64,000 bases of DNA, taken from the NCBI GenBank assembly GCA_036376595.1, contig DASVAA010000184.1:1-64000 (forward strand). Reading direction: 5' to 3'. This DNA is from SMAG-U1939 sp036376595 (GTDB taxonomy: Bacteria; Chloroflexota; Ktedonobacteria; Ktedonobacterales; JADMIN01). The translations under genes were made by a program, and so were the position numbers. How positions within the stretch are numbered: the first letter of the stretch is position 1; the number at the start of each line of letters is the position of its first letter. The notes under the pieces were generated by a model that was given only the letters and a program-made list of their open reading frames with translations, made no database searches and was not told the origin of the DNA. Positions 35,228 to 43,063 of the stretch are shown piece by piece.

Positions 35228-35265
35228 ACCGCAGAGGACGCGGAGGACGCAGAGGATACGGAGAG
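35228..35265 (+). repeat. Purine-rich quasi-repeat (family E)
   Basis: CCGCAGAGGACGCGGAGGAC-type units lie just after metX. This opens a 390-base gap before metY (35217-35609) that also holds a family F copy and a family A palindrome. No gene or convincing riboswitch is visible in it. Confidence 0.7.
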
Positions 35266-35363
35266 GGTTCGGGCTGCCGATGAGCCGGGCCACTGCCGGT
35301 CGCAAAAGCATGCGATACCGAATTGGGGCCAATCATTGGACTATTTGCGCTTGCTGTGGCAAC

Positions 35364-35394
35364 GGGATTAGCTGCGGTGCTTCAGACCGCCTCC
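35364..35394 (-). repeat. Family F repeat, minus orientation
   Basis: GGGATTAGCTGCGGTGCTTC then AGACCGCCTCC is the reverse complement of the copy at 51104-51134 with few changes. Confidence 0.7.
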
Positions 35395-35536
35395 AGCGCC
35401 TACCACAACGTGCGCCTGTGAGGTGGCACAAGATCGCGACCCTCCCATCGTCCGCGTCAGTTGAACCTCAACATCGCCCAGTCGCTTACGACACGAAACC
35501 CGTGCCGCGGGATCTTTGTGCGCCTCGCGGATCGGC

Positions 35537-35558
35537 GGGCGTCCACCGGACGCCCCTA
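35537..35558. repeat. Palindromic repeat (family A)
   Basis: GGGCGTCC-ACC-GGACGCCC followed by CTA, upstream of metY. Confidence 0.85.
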
Positions 35559-35609
35559 GGAACTGCTGCTTCTCACGTTCCACATTGCTCCGAAAGGATG
35601 ATGCATTCC

Positions 35610-36971
35610 ATGACCGAGACCCAGTTGACTGACGCGACCGAGATCGCCGTGACGACGGCTGACGACGAGCAGTCCAGCCAGCAGACGCCCGCGTACGCCT
35701 TTGAGACGCTGGCGCTGCACGCCGGGCAGGAGGCGCCCGACCCGGCCACCGGCGCGCGGGCGGTGCCGATCTACCAGACGACCTCGTTCGTCTTCGACAA
35801 CGCCGACCACGCCGCCGATCTCTTCGCGCTGCGCCAGACAGGCAATATTTATACGCGCATCATGAATCCGACGCAGGACGTGTTCGAGCGGCGCATCGCG
35901 GCCCTCGAAGGCGGCGTCGCCGCGCTCGCCACGGCGTCGGGGCAGGCGGCGGAGTTCCTCGCGCTCGCCAACATCGCCGGGGCGGGCGACGAGATCGTCT
36001 CTAGCGCCGGCCTCTACGGCGGCACCTACAACCTCTTCACGCAGACACTGCCGCGACTGGGCGTCACGGTGCGCTTTGTGGACGGCACCGATCCCACTCA
36101 GTTCGCCGCGGCGATCACGCCGCGCACGAAGGCGCTCTACGCCGAGACGGTGGGCAATCCGCGGCTGGATACGCTCGACATCCGCGCGGTGGCCGACGTG
36201 GCGCACGCCGCAGGCATCCCGTTGATCGTGGACAACACGCTGCCCAGCCCCTACCTCGTCAATCCGATCCGCCACGGGGCCGACATTGTGGTACATTCGG
36301 CCACCAAGTTCATCGGCGGCCACGGCACCAGCATCGGCGGCGCGATCGTGGACGGCGGCACGTTCGATTGGGCGGCAAGCGGCAAGTTCCCCGGCCTGGT
36401 CGAGCCGGACCCGTCGTACCATGGCGTGAGCTACGTCGAGGCGTTCGGGCCTGCGGCATTCGCCGTCAAGGCGCGCACACAGCTCCTGCGCGACCTCGGT
36501 CCGGCGATCAGCCCGCTCAATAGCTGGCTCTTCTTGCAGGGGTTGGAGACGCTGCCGCTGCGCATGGAGCGCCACCGCGAGAACGCACTGCGCGTGGCGC
36601 GCTTCCTCAGCGAGCACCCTGCCGTGAGCTGGGTGCTCTATCCCGGCCTGCCAAGCCATCCGACGCATGAGCTGGCGCGGCGCTATCACCAACACGGCTA
36701 TGGCGCGCTGGTCGGTTTCGGCATCAAGGGCGGGCGCGAGGCCGGCCGGCGGCTGGTGAGCGAGACACGGCTCTTCTCGCTGCTCGCCAACATCGGCGAT
36801 GCGAAGTCGCTGATCATCCATCCCGCCAGCACCACCCACTCGCAGCTCGGCGAGGAGGAGCAGCGCGCGAGCGGCGTCACCCCCGACTTCATCCGCCTCT
36901 CGGTTGGTGTGGAGCACATAGACGATCTGCTACGCGACCTCGACCAGGCGCTGCGCGTGTCGGCGGTGTAG
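35610..36971 (+). CDS. metY: O-acetylhomoserine sulfhydrylase
   Basis: A 453-residue Cys/Met-metabolism PLP enzyme. FETLALHAGQ, YTRIMNPTQDVFERRIAALEGG and the PLP lysine in VVHSATKFIGGHG place it in the MetY branch, which makes homocysteine from O-acetylhomoserine and sulfide. ATGs at 35598, 35601 and 35610 are all possible; AAAGG lies upstream and 35610 gives the longer spacing. It follows metX and is likely under the same leader, although a 390-base gap could carry another promoter. Confidence 0.92.
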   Translation: MTETQLTDATEIAVTTADDEQSSQQTPAYAFETLALHAGQEAPDPATGARAVPIYQTTSFVFDNADHAADLFALRQTGNIYTRIMNPTQDVFERRIAALEGGVAALATASGQAAEFLALANIAGAGDEIVSSAGLYGGTYNLFTQTLPRLGVTVRFVDGTDPTQFAAAITPRTKALYAETVGNPRLDTLDIRAVADVAHAAGIPLIVDNTLPSPYLVNPIRHGADIVVHSATKFIGGHGTSIGGAIVDGGTFDWAASGKFPGLVEPDPSYHGVSYVEAFGPAAFAVKARTQLLRDLGPAISPLNSWLFLQGLETLPLRMERHRENALRVARFLSEHPAVSWVLYPGLPSHPTHELARRYHQHGYGALVGFGIKGGREAGRRLVSETRLFSLLANIGDAKSLIIHPASTTHSQLGEEEQRASGVTPDFIRLSVGVEHIDDLLRDLDQALRVSAV

Positions 36972-36978
36972 GGGGTTA

Positions 36979-37136
36979 CGGAGAACGCGGAGGCTCGCGG
37001 AGGACGCGGAGCAGGGGGGCAGAGATTTACCACAGAGGAAACGGAGGAAACGGAGGAGAGAGCAGAGAGCAACCGCAGAGGACGCAGAGGGCGCAGAGGA
37101 GGAGACAGAGGGCGCAGAGGAGGAGACAGAGGGTCA
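36979..37136 (+). repeat. Long purine-rich quasi-repeat tract (family E)
   Basis: About 160 bases of GCGGAGGAC, CCACAGAGGAAACGGAGG and GCAGAGGGCGCAGAGGAG units on one strand, almost free of pyrimidine runs. It fills the first part of the 623-base metY-thrBC gap. Confidence 0.8.
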
Positions 37137-37311
37137 GGTGGATGACACATCCCCTTGTATCTCACTCCTTGTATCTCAATCCTCTGGCTCTCATGCATTC
37201 GCGCACAGCGTGCGCATCGCGTGTACGACATGCGCATCGTGATGGAGGTCTGTTATGCTCGCTCGTACTATGGCTGGGGTCGCGTCGCTGGGATTGGTAC
37301 GCACGATCCCC

Positions 37312-37340
37312 TTGACCCCGCGGCGATTCGCTGGTAGCAT
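37312..37340 (+). promoter_or_regulatory. Probable promoter of thrBC
   Basis: TTGACC (37312-37317) and TAGCAT (37335-37340) are 17 bases apart. The leader would be about 250 bases long. Confidence 0.5.
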
Positions 37341-37409
37341 CTCTCCCATCGGGGGCGGGGCACCACTACCCGCGCCCGAAACCGTCCTTCGCTTTCGAGA
37401 GCAGCACCC

Positions 37410-37499
37410 ATGCGAGCAGCCTGCCACCAACGCAGGAGAGGACAGACCCACCGGCTCACCACCGGTGGTGTGACCCTTTGCCGGCCTATTCAACGCTGA
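37410..37499 (+). CDS. Possible threonine-rich leader peptide
   Basis: A 29-residue ORF inside the thrBC leader with GAGAG upstream of its ATG. Its middle reads QTHRLTTGGVTL, with four Thr codons in ten, and these lie on the CACCACCGGTGGTG palindrome (37457-37470). This would suit threonine-sensitive attenuation, but no U-rich terminator follows and the ORF may be chance. Confidence 0.25.
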   Translation: MRAACHQRRRGQTHRLTTGGVTLCRPIQR

Positions 37500-37594
37500 G
37501 GCCGCCGGAGCGGTCGCGCGACGCGCACCAAGCCATCGCGTGATCGCCCCGCGCGGCGCAAACGAATAGCGTCCGCAAAGGAGTCACTCTCGTC

Positions 37595-40096
37595 ATGTCC
37601 GTACACTCGCATGTCAGTGTGCGTGTGCCGGCGACGTGCGCCAATCTGGGGCCGGGCTTTGATTGCCTGGGATTGGCGCTCACGCTCTACACGAGCTATC
37701 GTGTCGCATTCTCGCCGGCCGCCGCCCCCACAGATCCCATCCTCAGCATCGAGCTGCGCTGCGTCGCGGAGCATGCCCAGCCCGCTCTGGCGTTGCCTGC
37801 CGATCGCCGCAATCTCTTCTGCGCCGCGCTCAGCGCACGCCTCGCCCAGCTTGGCATGCCACCGCTGGACCTGCGCGTGCGCGCGACATTCGGCGCGCCG
37901 CCTGAACGCGGTCTGGGCAGCAGCGCCGCCGCCGTCGTCGCCGGCCTGCTCGCCGCGGAGGCGATCACCCAGCGGATGCATCCGCGCCCCATACTTGTAT
38001 CGGCGAGGCCCACCTCGCCCGCCGCATCCGTAGCACCCCCTCGCCCCGCAGGGAGAGGGGGTTGGGGGGTGAGGACCTCTCTGCTCGACGCCGCCGTGGC
38101 GCTGGAGCACGGCCAGCATCCCGATAACGTCGCCGCGGCGCTGCTGGGCGGGCTGGTCGCCACCGCGCGCGACGAGCGCGCGGGCGGCTGGCGCGCGGCG
38201 CGGGTGCCTTGTCCCGATGACCTGCGCGCCGTGCTCCTCGTCCCCGACTTCGCGATGGATACGGCCCAGGGCCGCGCGCTGCTGCCGCCGAGCTACAGCC
38301 GGGCCGACGCAGTCCACAATGCCGGCCACGCGGCGCTGCTGGTGGCGGCGCTGGCGACCGGCGATCGCGAGGCCGTCGCCGCGGCGATGGACGATCGCTT
38401 CCACGAGCCGTACCGCACGCCGCTCTTCCCACAATTGCCGGACCTGCGCGCGGCGGCCTACGAGGCGGGTGCGCTGGGCGTGTGCCTCTCAGGCGGCGGC
38501 TCATCGGTGCTGGCGCTGGCGGCGGACGACAGGGCGCAGGACGTTGCCGGCGGACTGCGCGAGGCGGCGCGGGCGCTTGCCGTGCCGGGGTGCGTGCTGA
38601 TCGCTGGAATCGATCGTCGGGGCGCGATGGTAACGGATGACGCCGACGAGGAAGTCCCCGTGCCCCAGCCGGGCGAGCCAGGGCTTGCCCCTACACTGGC
38701 AGGGCAAAGGGGAGCCGTAGGAGCGGCGGGCGAGGCGGGCCTCGCCGCCACAGATGCCGAGCCAGGGGGCGCCAGTACCAGCATTCGCCGGGGCGCATGG
38801 CGTGCGCCCACGGCGGAGACGGGCCGCGGGGGCGATGGAACGACTTTGTTCTGCCCGGATTGCGGGTCGCGCCACTCGATCCAGCACACGGAGTATCGCT
38901 GTGCCTGCGGCCGGCCACTCGAGGTCGCGCTTCACGATCCCGCGCTGCTGCGGGACGGCGCCGCTGCCAGGCGGCGGCTCTTCGATGCGCGGCTGGGCGC
39001 GCTGGCGGCCGAAGATCGCAGCGGGGTGTGGCGCTTCCGCGAGCTCCTGCTAGCGCCGCCGCTGTCGCAGGTGGCACCGGTCACGCGCCCGGAGGGCCAG
39101 ACCAATTGCTACTTCGTGGGGCGCAACTCGGATTCGCCCGGCCACCGCACAATCGGCGAGCTTGCCGGCCTCGATTGGCTCTGGGTCAAGCACGAGGGCG
39201 AGAATCCCACCGGCTCGTTCAAGGACCGCGGCATGACGCTCGGCGTCAGCGTCGCGCGCTGGCTGGGCGCCGAAGCGGTGGCCTGTGCCTCGACCGGCAA
39301 CACCGCTGCCTCGATGGCGGCCTACGCGGCGCAGGCGGGGCTGCGCGCGCTCGTCCTGCTGCCAGAGGGCAAGGTCGCGGCGGGCAAGCTCAGCCAGGCG
39401 TTGGCCTACGGCGCCGAGGTGCGCCAGATCGCGGGCGACTTCGACCGCGCGATGGTCGAGGTCGAGCGGCTGTGCCGCGACGAGGGCATCTACCTGCTCA
39501 ACTCGCTCAATCCCTTCCGCATCCTCGGCCAGCAGTCGCTCGCCTTCGAGCTGGCGCAGCAGCTTAGGTGGGATGCGCCCGATTGGATCGCGCTGCCGGC
39601 GGGCAATTTGGGCAATACCTCGGCGTTGGGCATGGGGCTGCTGCGCGCGCACCTGCTCGGCCTGATCGCGCGCCTGCCGCGCATCGCCGCAATCCAGGCG
39701 GCGGGCGCCAATCCCTTCTATCAGAGCTATCGCGAGGGATTCGCCGCGCTGCGGCCCGTCCAGGCGCAGACGCTCGCCACCGCGATCAATATCGGGCATC
39801 CCGTGAGCTTCCCGCGCGCCCGCGAGGTGATCCGGGCCACGCGGGGTGTCGTGGCGGAGGTGACGGACGACGAGATCATGCGCGCCAAGGCGGTAGTGGA
39901 CCGCGCGGGCATCGGCTGCGAGCCGGCCTCGGCGGCGTCTATTGCGGGCCTGCGGCAGCTTGTCGCCGCGGGCACGATCCAGCCGCACGAGCGCGTGGTG
40001 GCGATCCTCACTGGCAATCTGCTCAAGGACCCCGACGCGGTGCTGCACACTCAGCGTGTCGCGGCCGCTTCAGGCGAGGAGGCGCAGCCATGCTGA
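37595..40096 (+). CDS. thrBC: Fused homoserine kinase and threonine synthase
   Basis: An 833-residue bifunctional protein. Residues 1-350 are a GHMP homoserine kinase (PATCANLGPGFDCLG, ATP loop GLGSSAAAVVAG, GQHPDNVAAALLGG, CLSGGGSSVLAL). Residues 415-833 are threonine synthase, with a CPDCGS...CACGR zinc-ribbon-like start, PLP lysine in NPTGSFKDRGM and ASTGNTAASMAAYA. Together they turn homoserine into threonine. Residues 134-162 (a kinase loop) and about 359-405 (the linker) are encoded by palindromic repeats. AAGGAG precedes the ATG. The stop overlaps lysC by 7 bases. Confidence 0.93.
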   Translation: MSVHSHVSVRVPATCANLGPGFDCLGLALTLYTSYRVAFSPAAAPTDPILSIELRCVAEHAQPALALPADRRNLFCAALSARLAQLGMPPLDLRVRATFGAPPERGLGSSAAAVVAGLLAAEAITQRMHPRPILVSARPTSPAASVAPPRPAGRGGWGVRTSLLDAAVALEHGQHPDNVAAALLGGLVATARDERAGGWRAARVPCPDDLRAVLLVPDFAMDTAQGRALLPPSYSRADAVHNAGHAALLVAALATGDREAVAAAMDDRFHEPYRTPLFPQLPDLRAAAYEAGALGVCLSGGGSSVLALAADDRAQDVAGGLREAARALAVPGCVLIAGIDRRGAMVTDDADEEVPVPQPGEPGLAPTLAGQRGAVGAAGEAGLAATDAEPGGASTSIRRGAWRAPTAETGRGGDGTTLFCPDCGSRHSIQHTEYRCACGRPLEVALHDPALLRDGAAARRRLFDARLGALAAEDRSGVWRFRELLLAPPLSQVAPVTRPEGQTNCYFVGRNSDSPGHRTIGELAGLDWLWVKHEGENPTGSFKDRGMTLGVSVARWLGAEAVACASTGNTAASMAAYAAQAGLRALVLLPEGKVAAGKLSQALAYGAEVRQIAGDFDRAMVEVERLCRDEGIYLLNSLNPFRILGQQSLAFELAQQLRWDAPDWIALPAGNLGNTSALGMGLLRAHLLGLIARLPRIAAIQAAGANPFYQSYREGFAALRPVQAQTLATAINIGHPVSFPRAREVIRATRGVVAEVTDDEIMRAKAVVDRAGIGCEPASAASIAGLRQLVAAGTIQPHERVVAILTGNLLKDPDAVLHTQRVAAASGEEAQPC
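37996..38080. repeat. Family B plus family D repeats inside thrB
   Basis: A TGTATCGGCGAGGCCCACCTCGCC-type palindrome at 37996-38019 is followed by the CCCTCGCCCCGCAGGGAGAG / GGTTGGGGGGTGAGGACC element at 38038-38080. Both are read in frame. Confidence 0.85.
38671..38809. repeat. Cluster of palindromes forming the ThrB-ThrC linker
   Basis: Three hairpins lie in series: GGGCGAGCC-AGG-GCTTGCCC-CTACA (38671-38695), GGCGAGGC-GG-GCCTCGCC-GCCACA (38729-38752) and GGGCGCA-TGGCG-TGCGCCC (38791-38809). All are in frame and encode Gly/Ala/Pro-rich sequence. Confidence 0.85.
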
Positions 40097-41694
40097 TCAT
40101 GAAATTCGGCGGCACGTCGGTGGGAAGCGGCGAGCGCATCCTGCATGTGGCGCGGATTGTCCAGGCGCAGCGCGCGCGGAACCCAGTGGTCGTCACCTCT
40201 GCGCTCTCTGGCGTGACCGATAGCCTGCTGGCGCTCACCGATGCCGTAGCACAGGGCGGGCGCGCGATCTGCGAGCGCATCGTCGAGGAGCTGCGCGGGC
40301 GCCATCTTGATGCCGCACACCACATCAATCCGCGTGCGGATTGGGGCACGCTCGATGTGCGGCTTGCGGGCCTGCGCGATGTGGTGGATGACGCGCTGGC
40401 GCACCGCGACGACCCAGCGGCGACCCGCGACGCGCTGGCAGGATTCGGCGAGCTGCTGGCGGTGCCCCTGGTGGCGGAGGCGCTGCGCACGCTGGGCGAG
40501 CCGGCGCTTGCCTGGGAGGCGCCGATCGTCGTCACCAACGACCATTTTGGCGAGGCATCGCCGCTGATCGAGCCGACCCGCGCGGAGGCACGGTGCGCGG
40601 TCGAGCGGGCGAGTGAAGGTGTGCCAGGTGTGCGCGGCGGGCGTCCACCGGACGCCCCTACGCAACCTCGCGGTCCTGGCGGGCGTCCACCGGACGCCCC
40701 TACGGACGCCATCCTGGTGACGCCGGGGTTCATCGGCCGCACGCGCGACGGACGCCCCACGACGCTCGGCCGCGGCGGCTCGGATTACTCCGCGACGCTG
40801 CTGGCCGCCGCGCTGGGTGCCGAGGCGTGCTGGATCTACACCGACGTAGACGGCGTCTTCAGCGCCGATCCGCGCGTCGTCCATGACGCCGCGGTGCTGC
40901 CGCGCATCTCCGCTGCCGCTGCGGGGCGGCTCGCCTACTGCGGCGCCAAGGTGCTGCATCCGCGCGCGGTCGCGCCGGCCGCCAGAGCAGGGATCGAGCT
41001 GCGCGTGCGCAATAGCTTCCGGCCCGAGCATCCTGGCACGCTGATCGAGGTTCGCGCGGACGACGCGCGCAAGCGTCCACAGGCGCAGGCCGTCGCTGGC
41101 CGCCGCGGACTCTGCGCCGTTGGCGTGGTCGGCGCGGGAACAGCCGAGATTCACGGCCTCTTCGGTCGACTCTGCGCGGCGATCCTCGACGCGGGCGGCG
41201 AGATCGTGGAGGCGGCGCATCCCGTCGCCGGGCACGATCCACGCGCCATCGTGGATGCCGCGCGTGCTGAGGCGATCGTGGAGCAGATCGGCCGGGAGCT
41301 GGCGACCGAGCGTGTGCAGGGGTTGATAGAAGACATCGTCGTTCAGCGGGACCTGGCACTCTGCGCGGTGCTGGGCGCCAACCTGGGACATGCGCAGCTC
41401 GTCCAGGCGCAGCGCGCGCTCGCCGCCGAGCGTATCGCGCCGATCAGCCAGAGCGCATCCCCCGATGCCCTCAGCTTCATCATTTCCCAGGCTGCGCTTG
41501 AACGCGCCATCATCCGGCTGCACTCAGAGGTCGTCAGGCCGGCGCTGCGCGGTGGCGACGCGGACGAGCGGCCCGAGCGCCCCTATCTCGACGGTGACGT
41601 ACAGGATGGACGCTCACGGCGTCGCTCGCAGGCGGCTCATGGCGGTAATCCAGGTCGCGGCACTGAAGTGCCGGCGCAAAAAGCGGCAGGCTGA
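40090..41694 (+). CDS. lysC: Aspartate kinase
   Basis: A 534-residue aspartokinase. KFGGTSVGSGERI opens the amino-acid kinase domain, and GFIGRTRDGRPTTLGRGGSDYSATL and WIYTDVDGVFSADPRVV are the ATP and aspartate sites. ACT domains follow (GLCAVGVVGAGTAEIHG, LCAVLGANLGH), the usual feedback site for Lys/Thr. Residues 184-205 are two GGRPPDAPT units encoded by palindromic repeats. The last 30 residues are basic and run into repeat-like DNA. GAGGAGG precedes the ATG. Overlap with thrBC shows coupling. No homoserine dehydrogenase domain is attached. Confidence 0.93.
   Translation: MLIMKFGGTSVGSGERILHVARIVQAQRARNPVVVTSALSGVTDSLLALTDAVAQGGRAICERIVEELRGRHLDAAHHINPRADWGTLDVRLAGLRDVVDDALAHRDDPAATRDALAGFGELLAVPLVAEALRTLGEPALAWEAPIVVTNDHFGEASPLIEPTRAEARCAVERASEGVPGVRGGRPPDAPTQPRGPGGRPPDAPTDAILVTPGFIGRTRDGRPTTLGRGGSDYSATLLAAALGAEACWIYTDVDGVFSADPRVVHDAAVLPRISAAAAGRLAYCGAKVLHPRAVAPAARAGIELRVRNSFRPEHPGTLIEVRADDARKRPQAQAVAGRRGLCAVGVVGAGTAEIHGLFGRLCAAILDAGGEIVEAAHPVAGHDPRAIVDAARAEAIVEQIGRELATERVQGLIEDIVVQRDLALCAVLGANLGHAQLVQAQRALAAERIAPISQSASPDALSFIISQAALERAIIRLHSEVVRPALRGGDADERPERPYLDGDVQDGRSRRRSQAAHGGNPGRGTEVPAQKAAG
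40639..40704. repeat. Two palindromic repeats (family A) inside lysC
   Basis: Copies at 40639-40662 and 40681-40704, each GGGCGTCC-ACC-GGACGCCC-CTACG, 18 bases apart. Both are read in the same frame as GGRPPDAPT. Confidence 0.9.
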
Positions 41695-41849
41695 AGCCCG
41701 TGAGCAGGTACGTGCCTGCGAGACAATGAAGCTGCGGCGTACCAATCTACCGGACTTCAGTCCCCGCGCGCCGTGCTCCGGCTTTTCAAAGCCGAGGTTA
41801 CGGCGAGAAGCCAACATCCCCGACGATGCGATAGAGAGGAGTCATTCTC

Positions 41850-42932
41850 ATGTCTGAGAGCAAACGGGTGTCCGCAGCGGTGCTGGGGGCGACGGGCCTG
41901 GTTGGGCAGCGGCTGGTCGCGCTGCTGGCGGACCATCCCTGGTTCGAGCTCGTGGGCGTTGCCGGCTCGCCGCGCCACGCCGGACGTCCCTACGGCGAGG
42001 CGGTGCGCTGGGTCATCGAGGGCGAGGTGCCGCGTGAGGCGAGCGCGCTGCCGCTGGTGGCCGCCACACCCGAAGCCCTGGGCGGCGTACAGATCGTCTT
42101 CTCGGCGCTGCCGGCGGCGGCCGCGTCGCAGATCGAGCCAGCGTTCGCCCGCGCGGGCGCGCTCGTCTTCAGCAACGCTTCGGCGCACCGCATGGAGCCT
42201 GATGTGCCGCTGATCGTGCCGGAGATCAACCCCGACCACCTCGACGCGATTGCCATCCAACGCGCGCGGCGCGACTGGCCCGGCGCGATCGTCGCCAATC
42301 CCAACTGCTCGACGATTGGCCTGACGCTGGCGCTGGCCCCGCTCGCGCCGTTCGGCTTGCGGCGCGCGATCGTCACCACGCTGCAGGCGGCATCGGGCGC
42401 GGGCTATCCCGGCGTCAGCAGCCTCGATCTGGTGGATAACGTGGTGCCTTACATCGCCGGCGAGGAGCCGAAGATCGAGACCGAGACGCGCAAGATATTG
42501 GGCGCCTGGGGACCAGAGGGATTCGCCGATGCGCCGCTGCGGCTCAGCGCGCACTGCACGCGCGTGGGGGTGCGCGAGGGCCACCTGGAGTGCGTGAGCG
42601 TCGAGCTGGAGCGGCCGGCGGACGAGCGCGAGCTGATCGCCGCCTGGCGCGACTTCACCGCCGAGCCGCAGCGCCTGCGCCTGCCGAGCGCGCCCGCGCA
42701 TCCGGTCGTCTACCGCGACGAGCCAGACCGCCCGCAGCCGCTGCGCGACCGGACCACGGGGTCCGGCATGGCGGTGACGGTCGGGCGTCTGCGTCCCTGC
42801 CCGGTGCTCGACGTCAAGTTCGTCTGCCTCAGCCACAACACCATTCGCGGCGCGGCGGGGGCGGCACTGCTCAATGCCGAGCTGGCCTACGCGCGCGGTC
42901 TGCTCGCGGAGCCAAGGAGGGCCGGCGGGTGA
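41850..42932 (+). CDS. asd: Aspartate-semialdehyde dehydrogenase
   Basis: A 360-residue enzyme. VLGATGLVGQRLV binds NADP, the catalytic cysteine is in VANPNCSTIGL near residue 152, and SAHCTRVGVREGH carries the substrate histidine and arginine region. It reduces aspartyl phosphate to the semialdehyde, the step after LysC. GAGAGGAG precedes the ATG. The 155-base gap after lysC holds GGCTGAAGCC/GGACTTCAGTCC palindromes but no gene. Confidence 0.94.
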   Translation: MSESKRVSAAVLGATGLVGQRLVALLADHPWFELVGVAGSPRHAGRPYGEAVRWVIEGEVPREASALPLVAATPEALGGVQIVFSALPAAAASQIEPAFARAGALVFSNASAHRMEPDVPLIVPEINPDHLDAIAIQRARRDWPGAIVANPNCSTIGLTLALAPLAPFGLRRAIVTTLQAASGAGYPGVSSLDLVDNVVPYIAGEEPKIETETRKILGAWGPEGFADAPLRLSAHCTRVGVREGHLECVSVELERPADERELIAAWRDFTAEPQRLRLPSAPAHPVVYRDEPDRPQPLRDRTTGSGMAVTVGRLRPCPVLDVKFVCLSHNTIRGAAGAALLNAELAYARGLLAEPRRAGG

Positions 42933-43017
42933 ATTCCGCGCCGAAGCGCCTGCGGCGACGAGAGCCTCGCCTGCGCGGGCTGGGGATCGATCCGCATTGA
43001 CGCATGCCTCTGCGGCT

Positions 43018-43062
43018 CCCCCTCGCCCCGCGGGGCGAGGGGGCCGGGGGGTGAGGTCCTCT
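43018..43062. repeat. Family D repeat abutting the VWA stop codon
   Basis: CCCTCGCCCCGCGGGGCGAG / GGGGCCGGGGGGTGAGGTCC, ending 1-2 bases before the minus-strand stop at 43064. Confidence 0.8.
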
Positions 43063-43063
43063 G

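Noticed and set aside
35410..35450. T-box-like string before metY (GGTGGCAC then CGCGA and CCTCCCATCGTCC)
   Set aside because: A 5-base insertion breaks the T-box core, and no stem I motifs or terminator partner were found upstream. Part of the region is a family F repeat. A degraded T-box remains possible.
36979..37136. Purine-rich tract considered as a CRISPR array
   Set aside because: Units are degenerate, short and without unique spacers, and no cas genes are present.
37255..37473. 72-codon ORF with GGAGG 8 bases upstream, before thrBC
   Set aside because: It runs across the predicted promoter and has no recognisable domain. The ribosome site is probably chance next to the purine-rich tract.
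41634..41694. Read-through tail of LysC as a functional domain
   Set aside because: The last 30 residues are basic low-complexity sequence over repeat-like DNA. They were kept in the CDS but not called a domain.
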